DNA from: Roseovarius sp.
Lineage (GTDB): Bacteria > Pseudomonadota > Alphaproteobacteria > Rhodobacterales > Rhodobacteraceae
Reading direction: 5' to 3'
Assembly: GCA_021767845.1 (NCBI GenBank)
Contig: JAASSQ010000008.1
Span: 1-26,368 of the forward strand
Length of the DNA: 26,368 bases
Shown here: one piece after another, positions 6,694 through 14,674 of the stretch
Position numbering within the stretch: the first letter of the stretch is position 1
Layout of the letters: each line of letters begins with the position of its first letter
Program-made: the position numbers and the translations under genes
The notes under the pieces: model-generated
Databases searched by the model: none
What the model saw: the letters and a program-made list of their open reading frames with translations, nothing else
What the model was told of the DNA's origin: nothing

Positions 6694-7424
6694 TGGGTGT
6701 AGGTGACCGTCGCGCCCGCGGCCTGCATCGGCCCCTTCGCTGCACGGTCGAACCGCAGATACGCGATGCCTTGCCCGCCTGATTGCGTCCAAAGCGTGCC
6801 GGCGGGCTTCCCCTCGACCGTCAGCTCGGTGCCCACGGGGGCCTCGCCCTCGACCTTGACGGTGGCAAGCCCTTTGCGCAACTCGGTCTTGTGGCGCATA
6901 CGCGCCGTGACCTCTTGCCCGACGTAGCAGCCCTTGCGGAAATCGACCCCGTTCAGCCGGTCGAACCCGGCTTCGAGGATGAAGGTGTCGGGGCCCAGTT
7001 CGATCCCGGTTTCGGGGATGCAATGCGCCACGCGCAGGCTGTCCCAATCGGTGCCGTCATCGCCGCCCTCCGCGCCGTAGAGCCGCCAGCCCATGTCAGG
7101 ATGGCGCGGATCGGCCAGGGCACCATCGGGCGTGGGGCCGGTTCCACGCCGCACCTGCAGCGGGCTTTCGGTGATCGTGACATCGGCGCGCAGCTTGTAC
7201 ATGCTCAGCCGTTGCATCAGCGATGGCCCGAGCGAGGCGTCCACGTCCAGAAGGATCGCATCGCAATGCCGCGCAAGGAAAAAATCGGCTAGGTATTTGC
7301 CCTGCGGGGTCAGGAGCGCGGCATAGACAAGCCCCTTCTCCAGCTTCGAGACATCATTCGTCACCAGGCCTTGGAGGAAGCTTTCGGCCTCCGAGCCGGT
7401 GATTTCGAGGATGGTTCGTGTCAT
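6690..7424 (-). CDS. ygfZ: YgfZ/GcvT-domain folate-binding protein
   Basis: A 244-aa protein of the YgfZ family: folate-dependent factors related to GcvT that help maintain or repair certain Fe-S enzymes. The diagnostic motif KGCYVGQE (residues 164-171, Cys166) is intact and followed by VTARMRHKTELRKGL. The N-terminal FLQGLVTNDV (residues 16-25) is also typical. The start at 7424 (MTRTILEITG) is chosen over an ATG 17 codons further upstream because family homology begins here. The stop overlaps the start of the fructosamine-kinase gene, so the two form an operon. It is divergent from the glycosyltransferase gene at 7490, with 65 bp between starts. Confidence 0.93.
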   Translation of the reverse strand: MTRTILEITGSEAESFLQGLVTNDVSKLEKGLVYAALLTPQGKYLADFFLARHCDAILLDVDASLGPSLMQRLSMYKLRADVTITESPLQVRRGTGPTPDGALADPRHPDMGWRLYGAEGGDDGTDWDSLRVAHCIPETGIELGPDTFILEAGFDRLNGVDFRKGCYVGQEVTARMRHKTELRKGLATVKVEGEAPVGTELTVEGKPAGTLWTQSGGQGIAYLRFDRAAKGPMQAAGATVTYTQ

Positions 7425-7489
7425 TCTGTCTCCCGTCGCGTTGCGTCCCGTAATATAGGTGATGGCGCGCGGCACAACAGGGGGCGAAG

Positions 7490-8161
7490 ATGCGGGCGAA
7501 ACTTTCCGTCGTCATTCCGACGCTCGACGCGGCCGAAGGCCTGGCCCGCAGCCTGCCCGCCTTGGGCGAGGGGCTTCAGGCCGGGCTGATCCGCGAACTG
7601 GTTGTCTCGGATGGCGGGTCGCAGGATGCCACGCTTCGGATTGCCACCGAGGCCGGTTCCGAGGTGGTGCAGGGCCCGGCGGGACGGGGTGGTCAACTGC
7701 GGCGCGGCGCGAAGGCGGCCGGGGGCGAGTGGTTCCTGTTCCTGCACGCGGATACCGAATTGCCCGAAGGATGGGCCGCGATGGTGCAGGACCGCATGGC
7801 GCAGGGCGCGCCGGGCTATTTCCTGCTGGGGTTCGACACGGGCGGGGTGGCCGCAACACTTGTGGCCGGTTGGGCCAACCTGCGGGCGCGGTATCTGGGC
7901 CTGCCCTACGGCGATCAGGGCTTGCTGGTGTCGCGGAGAGACTATGACGCGGCGGGCGGTTTCCCCGATATTCCGCTGATGGAGGACGTGGCGATCGCCC
8001 GTGCCCTGGCCCCCCGTTTGCACCCGATGCCCGGGCGCGTGCGAACCAGCGCGGCGCGTTACCAAAGGGACGGCTGGGTACGGCGCGGGGCGCGCAACCT
8101 GTCGCTGCTGGTGCGGTACCTGGCGGGGGCTGACCCGGAAAGGCTGGCGCGGCGCTACTGA
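7490..8161 (+). CDS. TIGR04283 family glycosyltransferase (arsenosugar biosynthesis type)
   Basis: A 223-aa family 2 (GT-A) glycosyltransferase. MRAKLSVVIPTLDAAEGL opens the nucleotide-binding fold, VVSDGGSQDAT (residues 38-48) is the typical second strand, and FLFLHADTELP (residues 83-92, His-Ala-Asp) is the metal-binding motif of the TIGR04283 subgroup. LPYGDQGLLVSR and GGFPDIPLMEDVAIARAL also match that subgroup. Members are linked by name to arsenosugar synthesis with ArsM and a radical SAM enzyme, but neither is adjacent here, so the substrate is uncertain. No membrane helix is evident. The stop codon is 3 bp from the stop of the convergent phosphatase gene. Confidence 0.87.
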   Translation: MRAKLSVVIPTLDAAEGLARSLPALGEGLQAGLIRELVVSDGGSQDATLRIATEAGSEVVQGPAGRGGQLRRGAKAAGGEWFLFLHADTELPEGWAAMVQDRMAQGAPGYFLLGFDTGGVAATLVAGWANLRARYLGLPYGDQGLLVSRRDYDAAGGFPDIPLMEDVAIARALAPRLHPMPGRVRTSAARYQRDGWVRRGARNLSLLVRYLAGADPERLARRY

Positions 8162-8168
8162 GACTCAG
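8158..8168. repeat. Small palindrome across convergent stop codons
   Basis: CTGAG-A-CTCAG spans the stop codons of the glycosyltransferase (TGA 8159-8161) and the phosphatase (TCA 8165-8167 on the plus strand). It is much weaker than the one at 5882-5900, and may simply follow from two TGA codons facing each other. Confidence 0.35.
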
Positions 8169-8848
8169 AGCAAGGGCTTGTGGCTGGCCTCGTAGTCTGC
8201 CTGCATGACCCGGCTCTTGTATTCGTTTTTCAGCCACTCCTCGAAGCCGATGCCGCTTTCGTTGAAGCGGGCCTCGTAGCGGTCGAGGATGTAATCCAGC
8301 ACGCCGGTGCGGGTCCATTTGAAATGGATGTATTTCACGCTCAGCATCTTGCGGGCTTCGGCGACGGAGCGGCCTTCGATGACCAGAAGATAGAGCGCGG
8401 CGGCAAAGCCCGCGCGGTCGGCGCCCGATTTGCAGTGCATCACGAAGGGCTTCTCGATCTCGCGAAAGGCCTGCAGGAGGGCTTTGATTTCCCGCTTGGG
8501 GGCGGCGTGGCGGGCCTTGAGGTTCACGTTGACCAGTTTCAGCCCGAGATTGCGGCAGCTTTCTTCCTCGACAAGGTAATGCGCCGCGCCGCCCGCGCCG
8601 CGCAGGTTCAGGATTGTCTTGATACCCTTGCGCTTGAGCCGCACGAAGCGTTCATGGGTTGGCTGGTTGGAGCGGTAAACGCCGGGGGCCACCTCGTAGA
8701 AATTGGTCCATACCTTTCGCAGGATCGCGTGATCGAACCAGAGGTTGTAGATATTGGCCTTGCGCCGGTTCTCGGGTGTCGAAAGGTCGGTGTTCAGCGA
8801 TGCGCGCAGAGACCTCTCCCAATCGATGATGGGTCTGAAGGGATTCAT
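8165..8848 (-). CDS. Dual-specificity/tyrosine phosphatase family protein
   Basis: A 227-aa Cys-based phosphatase. The P-loop is HCKSGADRAG, giving nucleophile Cys139 and Arg145 of the C-x5-R signature. Upstream, the segment YRSNQPTHERFVRLKRKGIKTILNLR is typical of bacterial DSP-like proteins, in which the general-acid loop follows; NVNLKARHAAPKRE occupies that place and its acid residue is not obvious. The long N-terminal extension (residues 1-50, with WERSLRASLNT) and the C-terminal tail (GFEEWLKNEYKSRVMQADY) are extra to the minimal domain. There is no signal peptide. An alternative ATG six codons earlier (8866) has a better-placed AGGA and may be the true start. The substrate could be phosphotyrosine, a phosphoinositide or a phosphosugar; I cannot tell. 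Confidence 0.88.
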   Translation of the reverse strand: MNPFRPIIDWERSLRASLNTDLSTPENRRKANIYNLWFDHAILRKVWTNFYEVAPGVYRSNQPTHERFVRLKRKGIKTILNLRGAGGAAHYLVEEESCRNLGLKLVNVNLKARHAAPKREIKALLQAFREIEKPFVMHCKSGADRAGFAAALYLLVIEGRSVAEARKMLSVKYIHFKWTRTGVLDYILDRYEARFNESGIGFEEWLKNEYKSRVMQADYEASHKPLL

Positions 8849-8934
8849 CGTGGAAGGGCGCTCCATCCGGCATGTCCTGTTTGCGTGCGCCCATTTAGGC
8901 GGGCGGGATCGCCGGGGCAAGGTGTAACGGCGGA

Positions 8935-8962
8935 TTGACGCCAGCGCCGGGCGGCGTAGTGT
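8935..8962 (+). promoter_or_regulatory. Predicted promoter of the class V aminotransferase gene
   Basis: TTGACG (8935-8940), a 16-bp spacer and TAGTGT (8957-8962) predict a start near 8969, about 20 nt before the ATG at 8991. The same -35/16 bp/TAGxGT form recurs at 16376-16403. Confidence 0.5.
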
Positions 8963-8990
8963 CAGCCGGCGATTTCTGGAGTGACTGCCC

Positions 8991-10187
8991 ATGACCCTGA
9001 GCCAAGGCCGCCCGTATCTGGCCATTCCCGGACCCTCCGTCATGCCGGATGCGGTGTTGCGCGCGATGCATCGCGCATCGCCCAACATCTACGAGGGCGA
9101 ACTGCTGGAGATGGTGGACGGGATGATCCCCGATCTGGCACGCGTGGCGCGTATCAAGGGCGATGTTGCGATCTATATCAGCAATGGCCACGGGGCGTGG
9201 GAAGCGGCGTTGGCCAATGTCATCGCGCCGGGAGAACGCGTGCTGATCCCGGCGACGGGGCGGTTCGGGCATGGCTGGGGCGAGATCGCGGGCGCACTTG
9301 GCATCGAGGTCGAGATGCTGGATTTCGGCAAGCGCGCACCGGTTGACCCGGATCGGCTGGAGGCGGCGCTGCGGGCCGATACGGGGCGCTCGATCAAGGC
9401 GGTGCTGGCCACCCACGTCGATACCTCGACCTCGATCCGCAACGACATCGCAGCCATGCGCAAGGCCATCGACGCGGCCGGGCATCCCGCGCTTCTGATG
9501 GCTGATTGCATTGCATCGCTGGCCTGCGACCGCTTCGAGATGGATGCGTGGGGCGTTGATGTGATGGTCGCCGCCAGCCAGAAAGGGCTGATGACGCCGC
9601 CGGGCCTTGGGTTTGTCTTCTTCAACGACAAGGCCGCGCAGGCCCGCGCGGGGATGGAGCGGGTCAGCCGCTATTGGGATTGGACGGTGCGTGCCCGGCC
9701 GGAGATGTTCTACCAGTATTTCGGGGGGACGGCGCCGACCCATCACCTGTATGGTCTGCGCGCGGCATTGGACATGATCCATGAGGAAGGGATCGAGCGG
9801 GTCTGGGCGCGGCACGAGATGCTGGCGCGGGCAATCTGGGCAGCCTGCACGGCCTGGGCGCAGGACGGGCCGTTGGAGTTGAACGTCGCGGATGCCCGCA
9901 ATCGCAGCCGGGCGGTCACCTCGCTGCGGATCGGGGCGCCGCATGGCACGACGCTGCGGCAATGGGTGCAGGACAAGGCCGGGGTAACGCTTGGGATCGG
10001 GTTGGGCATGGCCGAGCCCGGCGATCCGGCGTGGCACGGGTTCTTCCGCATGGGGCATATGGGGCACGTGAACGCGCATATGGTGCAGGGGATGCTGGGC
10101 GCGGTGCAGGCAGGTCTGATCGCGCTGGAGATTCCGCATGGACCGGGGGGACTGGAGGCGGCGGCGGCGGTGATGGCCGAGGCGTGA
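8991..10187 (+). CDS. Class V PLP-dependent aminotransferase (alanine/serine-glyoxylate type)
   Basis: A 398-aa fold-type I PLP enzyme of the alanine--glyoxylate / serine--glyoxylate aminotransferase group. The N-terminal AIPGPSVMPDAVLRAM (residues 11-26), the cofactor-contact segment YISNGHGAWEAAL (62-74) and the Schiff-base lysine in ASQKGLMTPPGLGF (Lys198) are all present. DCIASLACDRFEMDAWGVD precedes the lysine as expected. It probably transfers an amino group to glyoxylate from alanine, serine or a related donor in the cytosol; sequence alone does not fix the donor. It has its own predicted promoter at 8935-8962 and ends 3 bp from the stop of the small membrane protein gene. No serine-cycle gene is visible nearby. 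Confidence 0.92.
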   Translation: MTLSQGRPYLAIPGPSVMPDAVLRAMHRASPNIYEGELLEMVDGMIPDLARVARIKGDVAIYISNGHGAWEAALANVIAPGERVLIPATGRFGHGWGEIAGALGIEVEMLDFGKRAPVDPDRLEAALRADTGRSIKAVLATHVDTSTSIRNDIAAMRKAIDAAGHPALLMADCIASLACDRFEMDAWGVDVMVAASQKGLMTPPGLGFVFFNDKAAQARAGMERVSRYWDWTVRARPEMFYQYFGGTAPTHHLYGLRAALDMIHEEGIERVWARHEMLARAIWAACTAWAQDGPLELNVADARNRSRAVTSLRIGAPHGTTLRQWVQDKAGVTLGIGLGMAEPGDPAWHGFFRMGHMGHVNAHMVQGMLGAVQAGLIALEIPHGPGGLEAAAAVMAEA

Positions 10188-10190
10188 GGA

Positions 10191-10367
10191 TCAGCCGCGC
10201 CGTGACAGGCGGCCGATCAGCAGGTTCAGCCCATAGGCGGCGGCGAATACCGCCGGAAGCCCAAAAATGGCGCGCAAGACCATGAAAATCCACAATAAAT
10301 TCACCAACCCCATGAGCAGGGCTGCCGTCGTGTAGTTTGGCGCCTCGGGCAGGTTTCCACGTCTCAT
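10191..10367 (-). CDS. Small membrane protein, 58 aa, unknown function
   Basis: ATG at 10367 opens 58 codons ending TGA at 10191. The product starts MRRGNLPEAPNYTTAALLMG, continues with a long hydrophobic stretch (LVNLLWIFMVLRAIFGLPAVFAAAYGLNLLIG) long enough for one or two membrane helices, and ends RLSRRG. Positive charges at both ends with a helix-breaking Gly-Leu-Pro in the middle suggest a hairpin of two short helices. Codon third positions are mostly G/C, as in real genes here. It lies between two aminotransferase genes, 3 bp from the stop of the first and 57 bp downstream of the HisC-like gene on the same strand. I do not recognise a function. No strong ribosome site is visible. Confidence 0.72.
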   Translation of the reverse strand: MRRGNLPEAPNYTTAALLMGLVNLLWIFMVLRAIFGLPAVFAAAYGLNLLIGRLSRRG

Positions 10368-10424
10368 GAGCGCAGAATAGCGCAGGTTCCGCGCCTGTCG
10401 GTGTAAATTTGCCGTGTTGGCAGC

Positions 10425-11531
10425 TCAGCCGCGGGCCGCGCGCAGCGCCTCGGGCAGGGTTTCGGCAAGCACATCAAGGTCTTGCGGGCGGCCGCAACTG
10501 ATGCGGATGCAGCGGTCCTGCGGGGCCACGGCGGGTTTGCGCACGAAGACCCCGCGCGCAACCAGCTCTTCCAGCACGCGGGTGGCGAAGGCCCCGTCCG
10601 CGCCGCAATCCACGGCGACGAAATTGGTGGCCGAGGGCAACGCCACGAGCCCGTTCTCGGCCGCGATGGCGGCGATGCGGTCGCGTGCGGTGGCGACCTC
10701 GGCCTGGACATGGGAAAGCCACGCGGTGTCGCGCAGCGCCGCCAGCGCGCCCACCTGTGCCACGCGGTTCATCCCGAAATGGTTTCGGATCTTGTCGAAG
10801 GCGCGGATCAGGTCGGGCGCGCCGATGGCATAGCCGATCCGCGCCCCGGCCAGACCGAAGGCCTTGGAAAAGGTGCGCATGCGGATCACCCGCGGGTCAT
10901 CGGCGTCGATCGGGGCGGCGACGCCTTGGGGGGCGAATTCGATATACGCCTCGTCGAGCAGCAACAGGCAACCGTCGGGCAGGTCGTCGAGGGCCGCGGC
11001 GATGTCGGCGCCCGTGTGCCAGCTTCCCATCGGGTTGTCGGGGTTTGCCAGGTAGACGAGTTTCGCGCCAACCTCTTTCGCCTTGGTTAACAGCGCGGCC
11101 GGGTCTTCGCGGTCGTCGGTATAGGCGACCTTGTGCAGCGCGCCGCCGAAACCGGCGACGTGATAGTTGAAGGTGGGGTAGGCGCCGGCGGAGGTGACGA
11201 CCGGATCGCCCGGGCCGATCAGCAGCCGCACCAGGTTGCCCAGAAGCCCGTCAATCCCTTCTCCGACAAGGATATTTTCGGTCCGCGCCTGCATGTGATC
11301 GGCCAGCGCGGCGCGCAGATCGTGGCTGGTGGGGTCGCCGTATTTCCAGATTTCCCGCACTTCGGCCTGCATGGCCTCGACCGCCTTGGGGGAGGGGCCG
11401 AAGAGGCTTTCATTCGCGCCAAGACGGGCGCGGAACGGGGCGCCGCGGGCGCGTTCCTGCTCTTCGGGGCCGACGAAGGGCACGGCGGAGGGCAGGGCGG
11501 CGACGAGGTCGGTATAGCGTGGTCCGGTCAT
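10425..11531 (-). CDS. HisC-like class I/II aminotransferase (probable histidinol-phosphate type)
   Basis: A 368-aa fold-type I PLP aminotransferase most like histidinol-phosphate aminotransferases. The segment GANESLFGPSPKAVEAM (residues 38-54) stands for the family's N-E-N-P-x-G-P-S, the PLP-contact residues appear in LANPDNPMGS (161-170) and LLDEAYIEF (191-199), and the Schiff-base lysine is in TFSKAFGLAGARIGY (Lys223, phosphate-contact Arg231). It would exchange the amino group between histidinol phosphate or aromatic amino acids and 2-oxoglutarate. The GANESLFG variant and absence of other his genes mean that another substrate is possible. A possible promoter, TTGCAC (11567-11562) with TTAGCT (11544-11539), would place the start of transcription at the ATG, so the message may be leaderless. 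Confidence 0.85.
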   Translation of the reverse strand: MTGPRYTDLVAALPSAVPFVGPEEQERARGAPFRARLGANESLFGPSPKAVEAMQAEVREIWKYGDPTSHDLRAALADHMQARTENILVGEGIDGLLGNLVRLLIGPGDPVVTSAGAYPTFNYHVAGFGGALHKVAYTDDREDPAALLTKAKEVGAKLVYLANPDNPMGSWHTGADIAAALDDLPDGCLLLLDEAYIEFAPQGVAAPIDADDPRVIRMRTFSKAFGLAGARIGYAIGAPDLIRAFDKIRNHFGMNRVAQVGALAALRDTAWLSHVQAEVATARDRIAAIAAENGLVALPSATNFVAVDCGADGAFATRVLEELVARGVFVRKPAVAPQDRCIRISCGRPQDLDVLAETLPEALRAARG

Positions 11532-11576
11532 GGCGCGCAGCTAAATCCATTGCGCCGGGATGTGCAAGGCGGCTGG

Positions 11577-11602
11577 CCGAAGGCCTCGAAAAGGGCCTTC
11601 GG
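11577..11602. repeat. Palindrome upstream of the HisC-like gene
   Basis: CCGAAGGCC (11577-11585) pairs perfectly with GGCCTTCGG (11594-11602) across an 8-nt loop. On the minus strand it lies 46 nt before the HisC-like ATG and directly adjoins the 11-bp-period repeat. There is no U-tract. It may be part of the valS 3' end or a protein-binding site. Confidence 0.45.
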
Positions 11603-11639
11603 TATCGCGTCGGTATAACGTCGGTATTACGTCGGTACT
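11600..11639 (+). repeat. 11-bp-period tandem repeat, copy 1
   Basis: Units CGGTATCGCGT (11600-11610), CGGTATAACGT (11611-11621) and CGGTATTACGT (11622-11632) are followed by a partial unit CGGTACT. The period is close to one helical turn. The same three units, in the same order and on the same strand, occur at 22086-22118, with 30 of the first 32 bases identical. This copy lies between two palindromes in the valS/HisC-like spacer. Confidence 0.8.
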
Positions 11640-11668
11640 GCAGCGCAGCATTTTGCGCTGCGCTGCAG
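11638..11668 (-). terminator. Strong 12-bp stem downstream of valS
   Basis: CTGCAGCGCAGC (11638-11649) and GCTGCGCTGCAG (11657-11668) are a perfect 12-bp inverted repeat with a 7-nt loop. The stem begins 8 nt after the valS stop. No U-tract follows on the minus strand, so it may protect the mRNA 3' end or act with Rho rather than terminate intrinsically. Confidence 0.5.
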
Positions 11669-11676
11669 AAATTCCG

Positions 11677-14604
11677 TCAGCCCAGTTCGGCCAGGCGCTG
11701 CAGCGCGGCGCGCAGCTTGCCTTCTTCCTCCTCGCGCAGGACGAGGTTCTCGCGGGCTTCCTCGACCACGTCCTCGGGGGCGCTGGCGACGAATTTCGGA
11801 TTGTTGAGCCGCCCGCGCAGGCCGCCCAGTTCCTTCTCCAGCTTGCCGAGCGTCTTTTCCAGCCGGGCCTTTTCCTCGGCCACGTCGATCAGGTCGGCCA
11901 CTGGCATGGCGAAGCTGCCGCCCTCGGCCGCGACGGTGATGCAGCCCTTGGGCAGGGCATCGACGCGTGACAGGCTTTCGATGCGGGCAAGGCGCTTTAT
12001 CATCACCTCGTTGTTGTCCCAGGCCTGCTGGCCCGCGTCGTCAAGCTCGGTGCACAGAAGCGGCACGTATAGACCTGCCGGCACATGCACCTGCGCGCGG
12101 GCCGAGCGGACGGATTCGATCAGGGCAATCACCCAGTTCATCTCGCGGTCGGCCTGCGGATCGACCAGGTCGGAGGCGGTGTAGGTCGGCCAGTCGGCAT
12201 GGACCAGCATCTTCTCCCGCGCGCCGAGCGTGCCCCAAAGCTCTTCGGTGACGTAGGGCATGATGGGGTGCAGCAGGATCAGGCACTGGTCGATGACCCA
12301 GGCCATGGTGGCCTGTGTCTCGGCCCTGGTGGCCTCGTCCCCGTCCAGCAGGAGCGGTTTGGAGAATTCCACGTACCAGTCGCAGACCTTGCCCCAGACG
12401 AAGGCATAGAGCGCGTTGGCCGCGTCGTTGAAGCGGAACCCGGCCAGCGCGTCGTCCACCACCTCGCGGACCTTGGCGGTTTCGCCGACGATCCACTTGT
12501 TCACGGTGGCGGTGGGTTGCGGCACCTGACGGTCGCTGCCGGTTGCGCCGTTCATCTCGGCAAAGCGGGCGGCGTTCCACAGTTTCGTAGTGAAGTTGCG
12601 GTAACCGGCGATGCGTTGCGGGCTGAGTTTCAGGTCGCGGCCCATCGCGGCCATCGCCGTCAGGGTGAAGCGGACGGCATCGGCGCCGTATTCGTCGATC
12701 AGTTCCAGCGGGTCCAGCACGTTGCCGAGCGACTTGGACATCTTCTTGCCCTTCTCGTCGCGGACGAGGGCGTGGACATAGACGTGGCTGAAGGGTTTCT
12801 GCCCGACCACGGCGTATTGCATCATCATCATCCGGGCGACCCAGAAGAAGATGATGTCGAAGCCGGTAATCAGCACATCTGTCGGGAAGTATTTCTTGAG
12901 TTCCTCGGTGTCTTCCGGCCAGCCGAGCGTGCCGATGGGCCAGAGGCCCGAGGAGAACCACGTATCCAGAACGTCCTCGTCGCGGGACAGGGGCTTGCCG
13001 CCGGCCATTGCGCGGGCCTCTTCCTCGGAGGCGGCGCAATACTGGTTGCCGTCCTCGTCATACCAGACCGGGATCTGGTGGCCCCACCACAGTTGCCGCG
13101 AGATGCACCACGGCTCGATGTTTTCCAGCCAGTGGAAATACACCTTGCGGTCGCTTTCGGGCATGATGGTGGTTTCGCCCGAGCGGACGGCCTCGAGCGC
13201 GGGGCCGACGATCTTGGAGGTGTCCACGAACCACTGGTCGGTCAGCATCGGTTCGATCACCACCTTGGAGCGGTCGCCGAAGGGCTGCATGATGGGTTTG
13301 GATTCGACCAGCGGCACGTAGGACTCGTCGCGCGGGTCGCCGCCCTCTTCGGGGGCGACGGGGGTGTGCGCGGCCTTGCCCAGGCGGGGGTCGTTTTCCG
13401 GCACCATCACGGCCAGCCCCTCGTGGGTGATTTCCTCGACCACCTTCTTGCGGGCCTCGAACCGGTCGAGCCCGCGCAGGTGATCGGGCACGAGGTTGAG
13501 GGCATCGACCTCTTCCACGGTGAAATCCGCGCCGTTGGCGATCTCCTGCGCACGCTTGGCGGCCTCGGCATAGGGGGCGCCGTCGTCGCGCATATGCGCC
13601 TTGGTGTCCATCAGGCGATACATCGGGATGTTGCCGCGCTTGGCCACCTCGTAATCGTTGAAGTCGTGCGCGCCGGTGATCTTGACCGCGCCCGAACCGA
13701 AATCGGGATCGGGGTATTCATCGGTGATGATCGGGATCAGGCGGCGGTGTTCCTTGGGGCCGACGGGGATTTCGCACAGCTTGCCGACGATGGGCGCGTA
13801 CCGTTCGTCCGACGGGTGCACCGCGACCGCGCCGTCGCCCAGCATGGTTTCGGGGCGGGTGGTGGCGATGGAGATGTAATCGCGCTCTTCCTCGAAGAGC
13901 ACGGTGCCGTCCTCGTCACGCTCGACATAGGTGTAGGTCTCGCCCCCGGCGAGCGGGTATTTGAAATGCCACATATGGCCGGGGTTCTCGACATTCTCGA
14001 CCTCGAGATCGGAGATAGCGGTTTCGAAATGCGGGTCCCAGTTGACCAGCCGCTTGCCGCGGTAGATCAGGCCCTTGTTATACATATCCACGAAAACCTT
14101 GATGACGGCGTCGTGGAAATTGCCGTCCTCGCCCTCGGGCGCGCCGGGGGCGCCGGACATGGTGAAGGCGTTGCGCGACCAGTCGCAGGAGGCGCCGAGG
14201 CGCTTGAGCTGGTTGATGATCGTGCCGCCGGAATGGGTTTTCCATTCCCAGACCTTTTCGAGGAACTTCTCGCGGCCCAGTTCGCGGCGGCCGGGCTGGC
14301 CTTCGGCGGCGAGCTTGCGTTCGACGACCATCTGGGTGGCGATCCCGGCATGGTCCTGGCCCGGCTGCCACAGCGTGTCGAAGCCGCGCATCCGGTGCCA
14401 GCGGACCAGGATGTCCTGCAGCGTGTTGTTGAAGGCGTGGCCCATGTGCAGGCTGCCGGTCACGTTGGGCGGCGGGATCATGATGCTGAAGGTCTCGGCG
14501 CCCGGCTTGGCGTTGGCGCCCGCCTTGAAGGCGCCGGCCTTTTCCCAGGCGTCGTAGATGCGGCCCTCGGCCTCGGCTGCGTTGAAGATCTTGTCCATCG
14601 CCAT
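11677..14604 (-). CDS. valS: Valyl-tRNA synthetase
   Basis: A 975-aa class Ia aminoacyl-tRNA synthetase that charges tRNA-Val in the cytosol. The Rossmann catalytic domain carries the HIGH signature as HMGH (His53-His56, in PPNVTGSLHMGHAFN) and KMSKS at residues 621-625 (GKKMSKSLGNVLDP). The editing domain that hydrolyses Thr-tRNA-Val is inserted between them, with ISIATTRPETMLGD visible. The anticodon-binding helical domain follows, and the C-terminal coiled coil (VAEEKARLEKTLGKLEKEL, last 70 residues) is characteristic of ValRS. Length is normal. ATG 14604 has GGGA 8 nt upstream; ATG 14598 is an alternative. In some relatives valS adjoins popZ, but here they are 8.5 kb apart on opposite strands. 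Confidence 0.98.
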   Translation of the reverse strand: MAMDKIFNAAEAEGRIYDAWEKAGAFKAGANAKPGAETFSIMIPPPNVTGSLHMGHAFNNTLQDILVRWHRMRGFDTLWQPGQDHAGIATQMVVERKLAAEGQPGRRELGREKFLEKVWEWKTHSGGTIINQLKRLGASCDWSRNAFTMSGAPGAPEGEDGNFHDAVIKVFVDMYNKGLIYRGKRLVNWDPHFETAISDLEVENVENPGHMWHFKYPLAGGETYTYVERDEDGTVLFEEERDYISIATTRPETMLGDGAVAVHPSDERYAPIVGKLCEIPVGPKEHRRLIPIITDEYPDPDFGSGAVKITGAHDFNDYEVAKRGNIPMYRLMDTKAHMRDDGAPYAEAAKRAQEIANGADFTVEEVDALNLVPDHLRGLDRFEARKKVVEEITHEGLAVMVPENDPRLGKAAHTPVAPEEGGDPRDESYVPLVESKPIMQPFGDRSKVVIEPMLTDQWFVDTSKIVGPALEAVRSGETTIMPESDRKVYFHWLENIEPWCISRQLWWGHQIPVWYDEDGNQYCAASEEEARAMAGGKPLSRDEDVLDTWFSSGLWPIGTLGWPEDTEELKKYFPTDVLITGFDIIFFWVARMMMMQYAVVGQKPFSHVYVHALVRDEKGKKMSKSLGNVLDPLELIDEYGADAVRFTLTAMAAMGRDLKLSPQRIAGYRNFTTKLWNAARFAEMNGATGSDRQVPQPTATVNKWIVGETAKVREVVDDALAGFRFNDAANALYAFVWGKVCDWYVEFSKPLLLDGDEATRAETQATMAWVIDQCLILLHPIMPYVTEELWGTLGAREKMLVHADWPTYTASDLVDPQADREMNWVIALIESVRSARAQVHVPAGLYVPLLCTELDDAGQQAWDNNEVMIKRLARIESLSRVDALPKGCITVAAEGGSFAMPVADLIDVAEEKARLEKTLGKLEKELGGLRGRLNNPKFVASAPEDVVEEARENLVLREEEEGKLRAALQRLAELG

Positions 14605-14674
14605 GGTGATGATCCCGTGGTCATTCCGCTGTATCGGCCCCCCATTAGCGAATGTGGGGCGCGAGTGGAAGCGG

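Noticed and set aside
8895..10139. Open frame of 414 codons opposite the class V aminotransferase
   Set aside because: Composition is typical of an antisense frame and the sense gene is well supported.
11600..11639. CRISPR-like array
   Set aside because: The 11-bp units abut without spacers and no cas gene is near.
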